A stretch of 54,335 nt of DNA from Solicoccozyma terricola (Eukaryota > Basidiomycota > Tremellomycetes > Filobasidiales > Piskurozymaceae): contig BCLD01000005.1 in assembly GCA_001600875.1 (NCBI GenBank), positions 653,550 through 707,884 on the forward strand. Direction: 5' to 3'. A program made the position numbers and the translations under genes. The notes beneath the pieces were generated by a model. The model was not told the DNA's origin, ran no database searches, and saw only the letters and a program-made list of their open reading frames with translations. Positions 45,551-54,335 of this stretch are shown here, piece by piece; within the stretch, counting starts at the first letter, position 1, and every line of letters starts with the position of its first letter.

Positions 45551-48500
45551 ATGGTGAGTCATGAACCAAGTACGGTCTTCCCGAGTCCTCGTATCCAGTC
45601 TGCTAATCCAGTTTTGACCTTTTGTGTTACCGACATCACCCCCTCGACTCTATCCCAAATAACAGCGCCAACCTCTTCAACCACTACTACGTGCTCGCTC
45701 CGTATTCCATCCACCCATCCGGTTGGTTGTAGCTCGACGAGCGAGTTCATCTACCTCGAATAATGGAGTCTGGGTTCGGTCTCCAAGGGATGTGAGTTGG
45801 CCAAGAAGGATATGAAACATACGTCACATAAGGATTACCTAGTACTGAACTTGTCATTTCCTCTTTCGTGTGCTACCCCCACCGTAACGTCGCCATCTCA
45901 CTCTTTAACCTTACCCAACCCTCAACCAACCCACACACCCAGATCTCCTCCCAACTCTCCAAATACGTGATCGGTCAATCTCACGCTAAACGTATCCTAT
46001 CCGTCGCCGTGTTCAATCATTACCATCGTATAACCCACGAGCGAGAGCGAGTTCTCACCAAGGAGAAAGAGAGAGAAAGGGAGTCTGAAATGAGAGAAAT
46101 GGAGAGATCAAAGGAGTTGGACGTGGAGATTTCAACTACGAGGAATTCAAGTTCATCTTCCTATGGGTTATCAGAGAAGGAATCACGAAGACGGGAAAGA
46201 ATAGATCGAGCGAGGGAGAAGGATGATGAGAGGTTAACAACGATAGTTGAACCTGATCCAACAAAGACACATGATATCTCAACATGGCCAACTCCCGACG
46301 TCGGTGCGTTTTTTTTTTGGGTTTCATTTTGGCTTTTCTCCGTCCTTCTGCTCAGCACACATCAACACGCTGATTAAAACACATTCTTTGCAAAACCCAC
46401 AGTCATGCCATTCTTTGATACATCGAAACCACCACGACTGATCTCCGGTCGTTCTACCAACCACCCTCCTACCTCTCCCTTCTCAAACACGTCAACAAAG
46501 GGATCCAATGAGTACGCTACGAGACCTGTTCACTCACAGTGGTTAGATCTAAGCTCGGAAGGGTCGACGAGTGCGAATTCGAATTCGAGTCGGGGTGGAA
46601 ATGGATCGTGGAATTCTGAGACTGTTGGACATGTTCAACAAAGGAGCGGTATGAATGAGAGTGAAAGTCCGTCGTCTGTTAGAAGAGAAGATAATGAGGT
46701 AGTCGGCGTGGAAGATGTTGAGATTGAGAAGAGTAACATCCTCTTACTGTGAGTTAAAAGTCTTTGTGGGGGTTTTTCTTTTTTACAATTTCATCATGTT
46801 TACATCCTCCCCCCCCCCCCCTTCCCCGCGGGAACAGTGGTCCAACTGGATCGGGAAAATCACATCTCTGTAGAACGCTTGCGAAGATACTGAATGTCCC
46901 GTTCGCTTCGTGTGATGCTACGAGTTTCACCCAGGCTGGATGTGAGAGCTTTTCATACCCTTCCTATCGCTTCGAACGGTGGACTTACAAAGTGCGATCT
47001 ATAGACGTCGGTGAAGATGTAGAGAGCAGCGTTCTCAGACTTCTTCAGGCTGCGAATTACGACGTCGAACGAGCAGAGTGCGTTGATGATATCTCTAACA
47101 GGCAGGATAACCCAAACCAACTGATATCACTTCACCTCCAGGATGGGAATCATACACATCGATGAATGTGACAAGCTGGCAAAGAGGGATGTCAGCGGAT
47201 CTAGTGGGAGAGATGTTGGTGGTGAAGGTGTACAGCAAGGTGATCAGACTGTCTAATTTGGCCTTATCGCATCGACATTCTGACCCCAGAGCAATCACCA
47301 TTCTTCCAGCACTTCTCCGACTCCTCGAAGGAACAGATTTGGTCCTTCAGGCGAAACCACCCCCATCTGTGGCCCCCGCCCAAGTTCCAGCGGGTCACCA
47401 TTACGATCCCATGTCCCCTTCGCATGACTCGGACCCATTGGGACGTGGCTTTGGTCCAGCAATGCCCCTCATGGGAAAGAAAGGCGTCAAGGACGGATTA
47501 CCGCAGCATGGTGGTGGTGGAGGAGTGGGAGGTGAGAAATTTCTACCCACCCACTTGATCAAGGCGTCCGCTGACATCCGTCAGATCATTCCCAGGCGGT
47601 AAAGGTGAAACTTTCAATGTCAATACGTGAGTTGGCTGCGAAATCGATATCAATCCCCTTTGGAGGATTTTGACTGACTCGCCCACATGCCGCCAGATCG
47701 TCCATCCTCTTCATCCTATCTGGTGCTTTTGTCGGCCTAGACAAGGTAATCAATCGTCGTGTCGGCAAGGGAGTGAGTGTCGTGCTACAGTCAGGTCAAG
47801 GTTCGGCCTTCCTTTCGCTAAGCCACAACGACCCGACCTTCCCAGTCCATCGGCTTTGGCGCACCACTGCCACAGAAATCGGGCGAAGAGTCTTCGGCTG
47901 GTGTAGACGTGGAAGCGCGTAGAGATCCACTTGTTGGGCTAACCTCTGGAGATCTCGTGGAATACGGCTTCATTCCAGAGTGCGTTGGCGTCAACAGCGC
48001 GATATTCCTGTGACGAATAGCTCAACATTTTGCCTCTCCAGGTTCATCGGCCGTCTCCCTGTCCTAGCACCTCTTCATCACCTCTCCCTCCATGATCTCG
48101 TTCGCGTACTCATCGAGCCCAAGAATGCACTCATCAAGCAGTATCGAGCACTCTTCAAGAACTTCCAATGCGATCTTGCGTTCTCCGAAGGTGCATTGTG
48201 GGCTATCGCCAAGGAGGCTAGCCTGAGGGGGACGAGCGCACGTCACCTCCGGAGTGTGCTCGAGGAGATCCTCCTGGACAGCATGTACGAGGTGCCTCAG
48301 TCGGTGAGTAGTAGTGGCAAGTTTGGTCGATCGATTGACTACGGCTCCTAATCATTTACTCATTATCAGTCTGTTCGATACGTCGCCATCACTGCGTCGG
48401 TCGTACGAAAGGAAGAGCTGGCGCACTACTATTCACGCGGGCAGAAGCACCGTTTCGCACGAATTATAGAAGAGGACGCTCTGCAGCCACGGCAGACGAT

Positions 48501-48576
48501 GTTGGACGCGTCAGTAGAAGACATCGTCGATGAACAGGAAGAAGAGCAGGTGGAGCCGCGGCGGGCTACGGGGTAA
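45551..48576 (+). CDS. MCX1: Mitochondrial ClpX-type AAA+ unfoldase (Mcx1)
   Basis: ATP-dependent unfoldase of the mitochondrial matrix, related to ClpX. The ATG at 45551 is followed at once by an intron (45554-45665, GTGAGT...AACAG). The next exon (45666-45791) continues in phase 0 with [20 protein letters not shown], an Arg-rich presequence, up to VRSPRD. The exon from 45943 reads [19 protein letters not shown], matching the ClpX P-[RK]-[DE]-I start. An insert rich in Arg/Glu/Ser follows (about 46040-46740). Then Walker [11 protein letters not shown], pore loop GYVGED, Walker [39 protein letters not shown] and the sensor-2 motif [17 protein letters not shown]. The N-terminal zinc-binding domain of bacterial ClpX is absent, as in yeast Mcx1. 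It ends RRATG. Confidence 0.9.
46809..46821. repeat. C13 run before an Mcx1 3' splice site
   Basis: C13 then TTCCCCGCGGGAACAG, immediately before the Walker A exon. The C-run serves as the pyrimidine tract. Confidence 0.75.
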
Positions 48577-48734
48577 GGATCCTTGACACAGCTATCCACG
48601 GAATGACGACGACTGGTAATGACTCTGAGATACTCGTTGTAAGATTGGCTTGACATGCACTATGCTTTGTAGACACTCTATTCATGTAGCATCGTCCTTT
48701 CGTCCTGAACCGATAACAGCGAGAGCTCGCCAAC

Positions 48735-50763
48735 TCATCTTGCTGACCTAAGGGCTTGCTTCGTTGTCAATGTCTGATGCATCTCCTCGACAACAGCACT
48801 CACCTTGCCGACAAATCCCTCGAAGCCATCTTCTCGTAATATCTCCGCCACTAAGCCCTCTATCTCTTCCTCCGGTAAAGCGTACAATTGCGATGCGACT
48901 CTCACCGAAGTTGTAATTACGTCCTTCTCCATTTCCAGCGGGACCACAACCATGGCGTCTTGGGTAGCATCTGGCTCCTTCGGATTTTGGCCATCAGGTT
49001 GATGCGTTTGCATACTGACGAGCGTTGGTCGCCCTGATGGACAAGCTTCGGGTTGGCCTACTCTCATCGACGGCAACGTCTCCATCCTCTGAGAGTTTTC
49101 AGATGGCTTGTTGCTTTCCCAGATACGATTAGTCACCGGTGCAATTGAATACCTGACCTCTGAATCCGAATCAAGTCGAGAAAGCTTCCTCGGCTGAATA
49201 CCCAACCCTGTCATGGATGATTCTTGCTTGTTCCTGAGTGGCGACGCGTATCTCGAGGTACCTCCACCAAACACGTCCGGCGACATTCGCTGCGACGATT
49301 GCGTCTGCGGTTCCCCTCCCCATTCGCCCTTCCTGATAGACGACTCGCCGACAAACCTAAGTGGCGAAGGATGGTAAGGGATCGGTAAAGGCATCATCTG
49401 CTGGGTGTACCCGGTAGGTTGAGTCTGAGATTGCGTTTGAGTGTCATCCGCGAACGGTTCTTGAGAGAGTCCTAGGTCGACGAATTCGTTTCTTGCTGTT
49501 CCGCCGGTACCTGTCCCTGCTCTACCTTCCATCGATATACCACGTTTAATCCTCTCACCGAGATCACGATCGAATGACGGGCTCGGAGGCGCGTAACGGA
49601 GTCGTGCAGAGGGGACGTTCGGATCATACTCTCTAGGAGGGAGCCGAAGTGGCTGGATGAGTGGTCGTTTGGGGACTCTGAAGCCATCGACATCGTAAGA
49701 GTGCTGAGAAGAAGGCTGGTAGGTGGTGGAGTTGGATCGATGTTACTCCCAATGAGATATGGAACAACGATTCGAAATATACACTCACAATAGTCGTCTG
49801 TGTCTCATTTTCCCAATTGCCAGTTGTACCCATGCCGTTCCCGTAATCCATCCCATAAGGTCTTCCTCCAACTGCGCTTGGCGTGTTGATCGTGGCACTC
49901 TTCAAAACACCACCTCCCGACACTCTCGACGCAATATCGGACGCCACTAACGGAGGGCAATGTTGGATCAGAGTCGCAACGAAAGATTGTGTGTCGGTGA
50001 GTGTGGAGAATCGGAGTTGGAAGCGATGACCGGTCTGCGATGATGAAGGGGCAAGGAAAAAATGTATTAGATTGGAATGTAGCAGTTATGCGGGGAAATA
50101 AATAACCTCACTCCAGATCCACGATGAGGCTGTAACGGCGACGTATACCTATCGAACGTAATCCGATCCAATTCATCAGTATTTTCCCAATGTCGCACTA
50201 TATAAACTCATCCACCCTCCGAACTCACTTGATCAACACGCATTTATCTTTCATCTTGTACCCCAACGGCTGAGTTGGTAGTGAATTCCATGATCGAGCG
50301 TATTCGCTGAGCTCGAGAGTTGCCTAAACAAACCGAAACGCCAAGCACGTTTCCATTTCCATATCAAGGAGACAAACGGAGGAGTAAGACTGTTTCGACT
50401 CACATATACCGCTTCACCTCCCATCACATCTAATCTCACTTTCATCCTTTCTAATCTCCCATTCCCGCTACTCGAGGATGATCGAAAGATGACGCGGAAC
50501 GGTTGACTGGGTGTTGAAGTGCTAAAGGGTGTCCCTGGAACATGATCAGTCCCCCCTCAACAAAACAACGTTGCTGGTAAGAAATCAACTCACTAGTGCA
50601 TCCATTCGAGATTTTTAGTGGAGATGACTGAAGAATCTGGAGTTTGAGGGATGGATAATTTGGTGATTGGATCTGGGTAAAACCAATTTATCAGAGGAAC
50701 GTTGATCAGTACCGAGTAGATATGGCGGGAGCAGTTAGGAACCTCACATGTGATGTTATCCAT
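48735..50763 (-). CDS. Probable Rec114-like meiotic recombination protein
   Basis: Joined product: MDNITCE, IQSPNYPSLKLQILQSSPLK, then FRVIFRSSSSSGNGRLERMK, VRLDVMGGEAVYATLELSEY, ARSWNSLPTQPLGYKMKDKC, GHRFQLRFSTLTDTQSFVAT and LIQHCPP. This N-terminal part has the alternating pattern of a small beta domain that could be PH-like. A long Ser/Pro/Gln-rich linker follows. The C-terminus is a helical block LYALPEEEIEGLVAEILRED, GFEGFVGKVSAVVEEM. An N-terminal PH-like domain, a disordered middle and a short C-terminal helical segment with an acidic REDGF motif is the layout of Rec114, a partner of Mei4 in meiotic double-strand-break formation. The identification rests on layout and weak motif memory, not a search. 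Convergent with MCX1. Confidence 0.45.
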
Positions 50764-51486
50764 TGTTATCATTCATCTCCAGTTTTCTCAATCTTTCCCA
50801 ACTCTCAACATCATCATCAAACGACTGCCATACCAGGGGCGGTAACATGATTATTCGCGCACGTGATTCGTCATTTCAATGGTTGATACATCGTCTACAC
50901 TACTCTGTACACTCTTCGTCGTCGTGACAGGTGCTATGAGATATCATTCGAGGTATTCACCAATCTCATTCCAGTCATTGAAATGACTTTTAATCCGGCT
51001 AAGCGGGAAAGAAAAAACACAATGTTCGATGGCTCATAACAATCGAGCGATTATATCGTCTCTATAGAAGACTAGGTTGTTAAGATGCATTCAATGCCAA
51101 CGTTCTGCATCTTTGTCCATCTCAAATACGGTGGCCATGAAAACCCTTAACGCGCGGGGGGGGTATTCGAGAGTTGAAGATTATATTCGTAGGAAAATAG
51201 AATGATTGGGTCGAGGAAGCAAGTCGAGAGCGAAGAAGTTCAAATTGTTGACCAGCCGTACCAAGGAAATAGGACTCTGCGCTTGCGTTGTAGAATCAAT
51301 CAGCGCCATTACAATTCCCGATTTTTTCTTTTCTAAAATCAATTTTAAACAAACTGGGCGACTTACTGTTGAAACATTCTTCTGATGACTCAGTCGTAAC
51401 CTTTTTATCAATTCCGACGCACGTATCGAAATCAACCCGGAAAAAAAAAAAAATTATAAAGTATGATTTTTCCATTATATCCCCAT
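50764..51486. other. Intergenic stretch, no gene supported
   Basis: 723 bp. AT-rich, with a CACGTG at about 50864-50869 near the upstream gene's start, and short ORFs without motifs. It presumably holds the promoter of the Rec114-like gene and the 3' UTR of the Med9-like gene. Confidence 0.4.
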
Positions 51487-52316
51487 TCAATCCGCATTCC
51501 CATTCCCTCGTAACCCCATCTCCATAAATTTCTTCAACGTTTGTCTGAAGGGTACGAAATGGAGGGTGAACTACATGTTAGCGATGATTATTCTACCGCA
51601 CATTGCCTAACGCTCAGAGAGGATATTACTTGCTGCACTTTGCTGAAAAAGACTAATGTCCTTTGCTACGCTCAGAGTAGTATACCGCTCGATGCACTCG
51701 CGACAGACTATATTCTGAGCGTGTAAAATCTCTTCTCTACGCTATGCTCAACTAGAAAATATCGCTCTCTCACGAAGTAGAAACCGAATACTCGACTGTC
51801 CCTCGCAAGCAGAAGATACCACACCACACTCCTCTTCACCACTCTCTCCCCACGAACAACACCCACCTCCTCTTCTCAATCTCTTCATCCAACCTCTCTT
51901 CAACCTGATCAATTTGCTCAAAATTCAAAGTTCCACCTGGGAGAGAGAATGAGTATTGTTGCATTTGTGAGAGTAAAGTGCGAAGGTTGGATGCCTGATA
52001 TACCGAAAGGGGGGTACGTGGGTACGTGTGGGAGTGGGTGTGGGGTTGTTCATCGTGAATAATGGATCAGACCCACCTTCAAGGACCCACTTACCTCTTT
52101 AATCAAAACGTCGTCTTTCTTCAACGATGGGATTATATCCTCGGGCTGTGCTGCTGAAGGTACGACAGAGGAGGAGGAGGACGAGGTTGATGCTGATGAT
52201 ATATTCTCTTGTACACATCGTAGGATGGTGTTGATTTGTGGTAGGATTGGCTGGAAGATGTCTGGCGGGAGGGAGTTGGTAGTGGTGGATTGAGTAGGGG
52301 AGGGTTGGATGGTCAT
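51487..52316 (-). CDS. Small helical protein, possibly Mediator subunit Med9
   Basis: Three exons join in frame: 52316-52095 (MTIQPSPTQSTTTNS, LPPDIFQPILPQINTILRCV, then a Ser-rich run, IIPSLKKDDVLIKE), 51994-51867 (ASNLRTLLSQMQQYSFSLPG, then LNFEQIDQVEERLDEEIEKR) and 51544-51487 (QTLKKFMEMGLRGNGNAD). The product is about 135 residues with an N-terminal helical pair, a low-complexity loop and a C-terminal LPG-x(n)-coiled-coil. That is the size and layout of fungal Med9/Cse2, a small Mediator middle-module subunit. I cannot exclude another small coiled-coil protein. ATG 52316 is preferred over an upstream ATG that adds a hydrophobic Ile/Leu/Thr stretch. The second intron is 322 nt and carries a repeat shared with the porin intron. 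Confidence 0.5.
51545..51866 (-). other. Long intron of the Med9-like gene with shared repeat motif
   Basis: 322 nt, GTGGGT...CCTTCAG. On the + strand, TCGCTCTCTCACGAAGTAGA at 51762-51781 closely matches TCGCTCTTCCCTCGAAGTAG at 53025-53044 in the porin intron. Several CTACGCTCAG/GCTATGCTC-type short repeats lie nearby. No coding potential is convincing. Confidence 0.6.
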
Positions 52317-52757
52317 TGTGGTGATGGTGAGTATGGTGAGTATGGTGAGTATGCTGATCCTGATGGCCATATGGGTAATTACCCGGTCGTGGGTCCCTCC
52401 TCTCCTCTTCCTCTCCTGTCCCTATTTCCCTTCCCTTGCCCCCCTCCCCTCCCTGTCTCACGATGGTCCCCTGTTAGGCCGATTGAGTTAAGTTTAATTT
52501 TGCCACTCCCCTCGTCTACCGCGTCCCTCGTATAAGTCTATCTGTACCCTCCTCTCTCCCTCCGTTCCCCTTCTCTCCTCCCCTGCCCCGCCTCCCCCCC
52601 GCCCCCCGTGAGAAATAAAATCCCCCCCCTCCTCCTCCGACTAATCCCTCGTTCAACCGCCGCCTGTCCGGGTTGTCCAACCATTCCGAAATCCCATCCC
52701 CATAATCCATCTCCATCACACCACCATCATCATCATCTACCATCACTAGTTCTAGTC
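52317..52757. promoter_or_regulatory. Divergent promoter, Med9-like / VDAC
   Basis: 441 bp. It contains a GGTGAGTAT-type tandem repeat just upstream of the Med9-like start (52320-52352) and a strongly C/T-rich leader on the + strand (52430-52740), typical of highly expressed fungal genes. No other gene seen. Confidence 0.5.
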
Positions 52758-53689
52758 ATGTCTTTCACTGCAGTCCCACTCACTCAACCGGTTCCTCCAT
52801 CTTGGAAGGTGAGTCGTACTTGAACGTCGTCAGTTCCCCCTCCCCGCGGACGACCGGTCGCGTTTTGCGGTTAAGAAAACACGGAGCGGATGACACGTTC
52901 GAGATGGAGAGATGTTGATTGATATCGACGGATGGTTTCTTGCCGAGCGATACGAGCATTCTGTTCCTACGAGGATCGAAGAATAGTGTGCTCTTCGGGA
53001 ACGTACCGAGCATTATTCTCGTTTTCGCTCTTCCCTCGAAGTAGAGAGAGCATTTTATCGTCAAAAGTGCAGAGGTGGCACTTCCATAATCTCCTTTTTT
53101 TTTCCTTCTTCGTCTTCTCGAGCATAACGAGCACTCATCTCTTTTTCGCGGTGGAATTACAATTGTCATTCCGCGAATGGAGTGAACTCTATTCTCTGCC
53201 GCGACCGCGAACGGGAGTGAACACTAGTCCCCTTCCGCGAATGTAGCGAGCGGGCCGTACGAAGATATTACTTTCCGAAGCAGAATTGAGATATAGTGAA
53301 GGAATGAACCGATCATGAGATTTGCGGGTATTTGCAACAAACGTGTTATCTACAACGGACCCTTGCCAAAAATTGCGTAACTGACCCATAACTTGTTTAC
53401 TCTTCCCCCAACCTACTTTTCCATCCGCGCATCCTTTACTCGTCCCCCATCCACCACAACCACCCCTCTTCCACCCCCCCTCTTCACCCCCCTCCAGGAC
53501 CTCGGTAAATCCGCGTCCGACCTCCTCCTCAAGGACTACCCAATCCACGGTACATCTCTCGAAGTCAAAACTTCTTCCTTCCCAACTACATTCAAAGTAG
53601 CTGGTACCCGTGATGCCAAGTCTGCCGCTATTGCAGGTGACATTGAGGGCAAATACGTCGATGCCAAGAATGGTATTACGTTCACTCAG
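52758..53689 (+). CDS. POR1: Mitochondrial outer-membrane porin/VDAC, 5' part only
   Basis: Voltage-dependent anion channel, a 19-strand barrel that passes metabolites through the outer mitochondrial membrane. Exon 1 (52758-52808) encodes MSFTAVPLTQPVPPSWK. Exon 2 (53498-53689) encodes DLGKSASDLLLKDYPIHGTS, LEVKTSSFPTTFKVAGTRD and GDIEGKYVDAKNGITFTQ, the conserved N-terminus of fungal porins. The remaining about 200 residues lie beyond the window. From 53690 (GTGAGT) to the end at 54335 no further exon is visible, so intron 2 is at least 646 nt. Intron 1 is 689 nt. Both are far longer than the others here. Confidence 0.93.
52809..53497 (+). other. Long VDAC intron 1 with degenerate repeat units
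   Basis: Flanked by GTGAGT and CCTCCAG, phase 0. It contains three close copies of CCGCGAAyGnnAGyGAryn at 53171-53188, 53205-53225 and 53235-53254. It also has CCGAGCATTATTCTCGTTTT with TCGCTC (53007-53030), ACGAGCACTC (53128-53137) and an imperfect inverted repeat TTCGCGGTGGAAT / ATTCCGCGAA at 53145-53177. Related units occur in the intron at 3858-4087. No coding potential. Confidence 0.65.
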
Positions 53690-54335
53690 GTGAGTTTTTT
53701 CAGATTTCAGGTAGTCGATGTCGGGGGGACTCGTTAAGGGGTCCTTTTTGGTCCAGACGGGTGGGATGGAAGATTGGGGAAATGGAGAGCTGACGGTGTG
53801 GTTTTTCCTTCGATTCATTTCGGTTTCGTTTGCCGTCCTACATCATTTTTCCGCATATTGTCCATCGCTCCACGGCTTTAACTCTTCCCCCCTCCCCCGG
53901 GCCGCGCTTCAAATTCACCCAAAATCTACCCGATTTCTGGCGTCATCTCGCATTAATTTCCCCGGCTAATTTTTGATTTTTCGGTCCATGGATTTCCCCT
54001 CCGATCGTTGTTTCTTCAACTGGTTGTGTGTCTTTTCCATCTCTTCTCATCTTGGCTTTTTTTGTTGTTTTTTTTCTTTTGTCTGTGGCACACATCTCCT
54101 CCATCTTTCCCTTTCCTTTCCCATCTCGTCGTTGATTTAAACACGCTCGCTCTGATCGTAATTCACTATCCTTCCTCCCTTTGCCGATTCCCCATCACGT
54201 ACTTTCCTCTCTTCTCACACCACTACCCCCCCCCTACCCCCCCCCACGTTTGCTTTACCACACTTCTATCCCCCCCCCCCCGCCCCCCCCTTTAACGTAT
54301 CACTCTCTCCTCCTTCCCCCCCCCCCTTCCCCCCC
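53690..54335 (+). other. VDAC intron 2, incomplete, pyrimidine-rich
   Basis: Begins GTGAGTTTTTTC and runs to the window end. From about 54000 it becomes strongly C/T-rich with C8-C11 runs, suggesting approach to a 3' splice site just beyond the window. No exon matching the next conserved VDAC segment is visible. Confidence 0.6.

Noticed and set aside
45145..45564. ORF upstream of Mcx1 that could be its first exon
   Set aside because: It is in the wrong frame for the presequence exon; the ATG at 45551 joins that exon in frame and gives a proper mitochondrial presequence.
51541..51726. 61-residue plus-strand ORF
   Set aside because: It lies in an intron of the Med9-like gene on the opposite strand and is made of short repeat units.
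1..54335. tRNA or rRNA genes, CRISPR arrays, operons with ribosome binding sites
   Set aside because: No cloverleaf with a GGTTCRA arm was found by eye, there are no rRNA segments or spaced repeats, and intron-rich eukaryotic genes make bacterial features irrelevant.

Overview
This window looks like nuclear DNA of a basidiomycete yeast, most likely a tremellomycete (Cryptococcus/Kwoniella/Tremella-type). The genes are dense and sit on both strands. They are broken by many short introns (about 55-110 nt), and the recognisable proteins are fungal (Mid1, Kin1, chitin synthase, MFS sugar porters). It is a draft assembly: there is a 52-N gap at 43801-43852, a single N at 45235, and very long G/C homopolymers. 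I placed exon joins by reading frame and family motifs; none is supported by transcripts.

Layout, left to right: an unrecognised protein (+, ~525-1655); methylmalonate-semialdehyde dehydrogenase (-, 1936-4440) facing away from 3-hydroxyisobutyrate dehydrogenase (+, 4964-6520); a DAG-lipase-like class 3 lipase (-, 6643-11394); chitin synthase (+, 12181-17244); Kin1/MARK-type kinase with KA1 domain (+, 18016-22310); ribosomal protein uL14/Rpl23 (-, 22662-23733); Mid1 calcium channel subunit (+, 24181-26029); Sec24 (+, 26342-30035); a LigD-type 3'-phosphoesterase (PE) domain protein (-, 30087-31655); a hexose-type transporter (-, 32694-35366), a GH127 glycosidase (-, 35744-38375) and an alpha-glucoside-type transporter (+, 38967-41411); a Rieske/AIFM3-like oxidoreductase containing the assembly gap (-, 42240-44834); mitochondrial ClpX/Mcx1 (+, 45551-48576); a probable Rec114-like protein (-, 48735-50763); a Med9-like small protein (-, 51487-52316); and the 5' part of mitochondrial porin/VDAC (+, 52758 to window end).

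Functional groupings: the first divergent pair encodes two consecutive steps of mitochondrial valine catabolism. GH127 and its two flanking transporters look like a small arabinoside/sugar-utilisation cluster. The AIFM3-like/Mcx1 pair is a divergent mitochondrial pair sharing a promoter with CRE, E-box and CCAAT motifs.

The most unusual material is in gene structure. A 7-nt microexon lies between two catalytic histidine codons of the PE protein. Three introns appear to use GC-AG splice sites, one of them inside the QRRRW motif of chitin synthase. One intron directly follows an ATG. Homopolymers are polarised within introns (C-runs before acceptors, G-runs after donors), including one intron that can fold on itself. 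A degenerate dispersed repeat is shared by three unusually long introns of unrelated genes.
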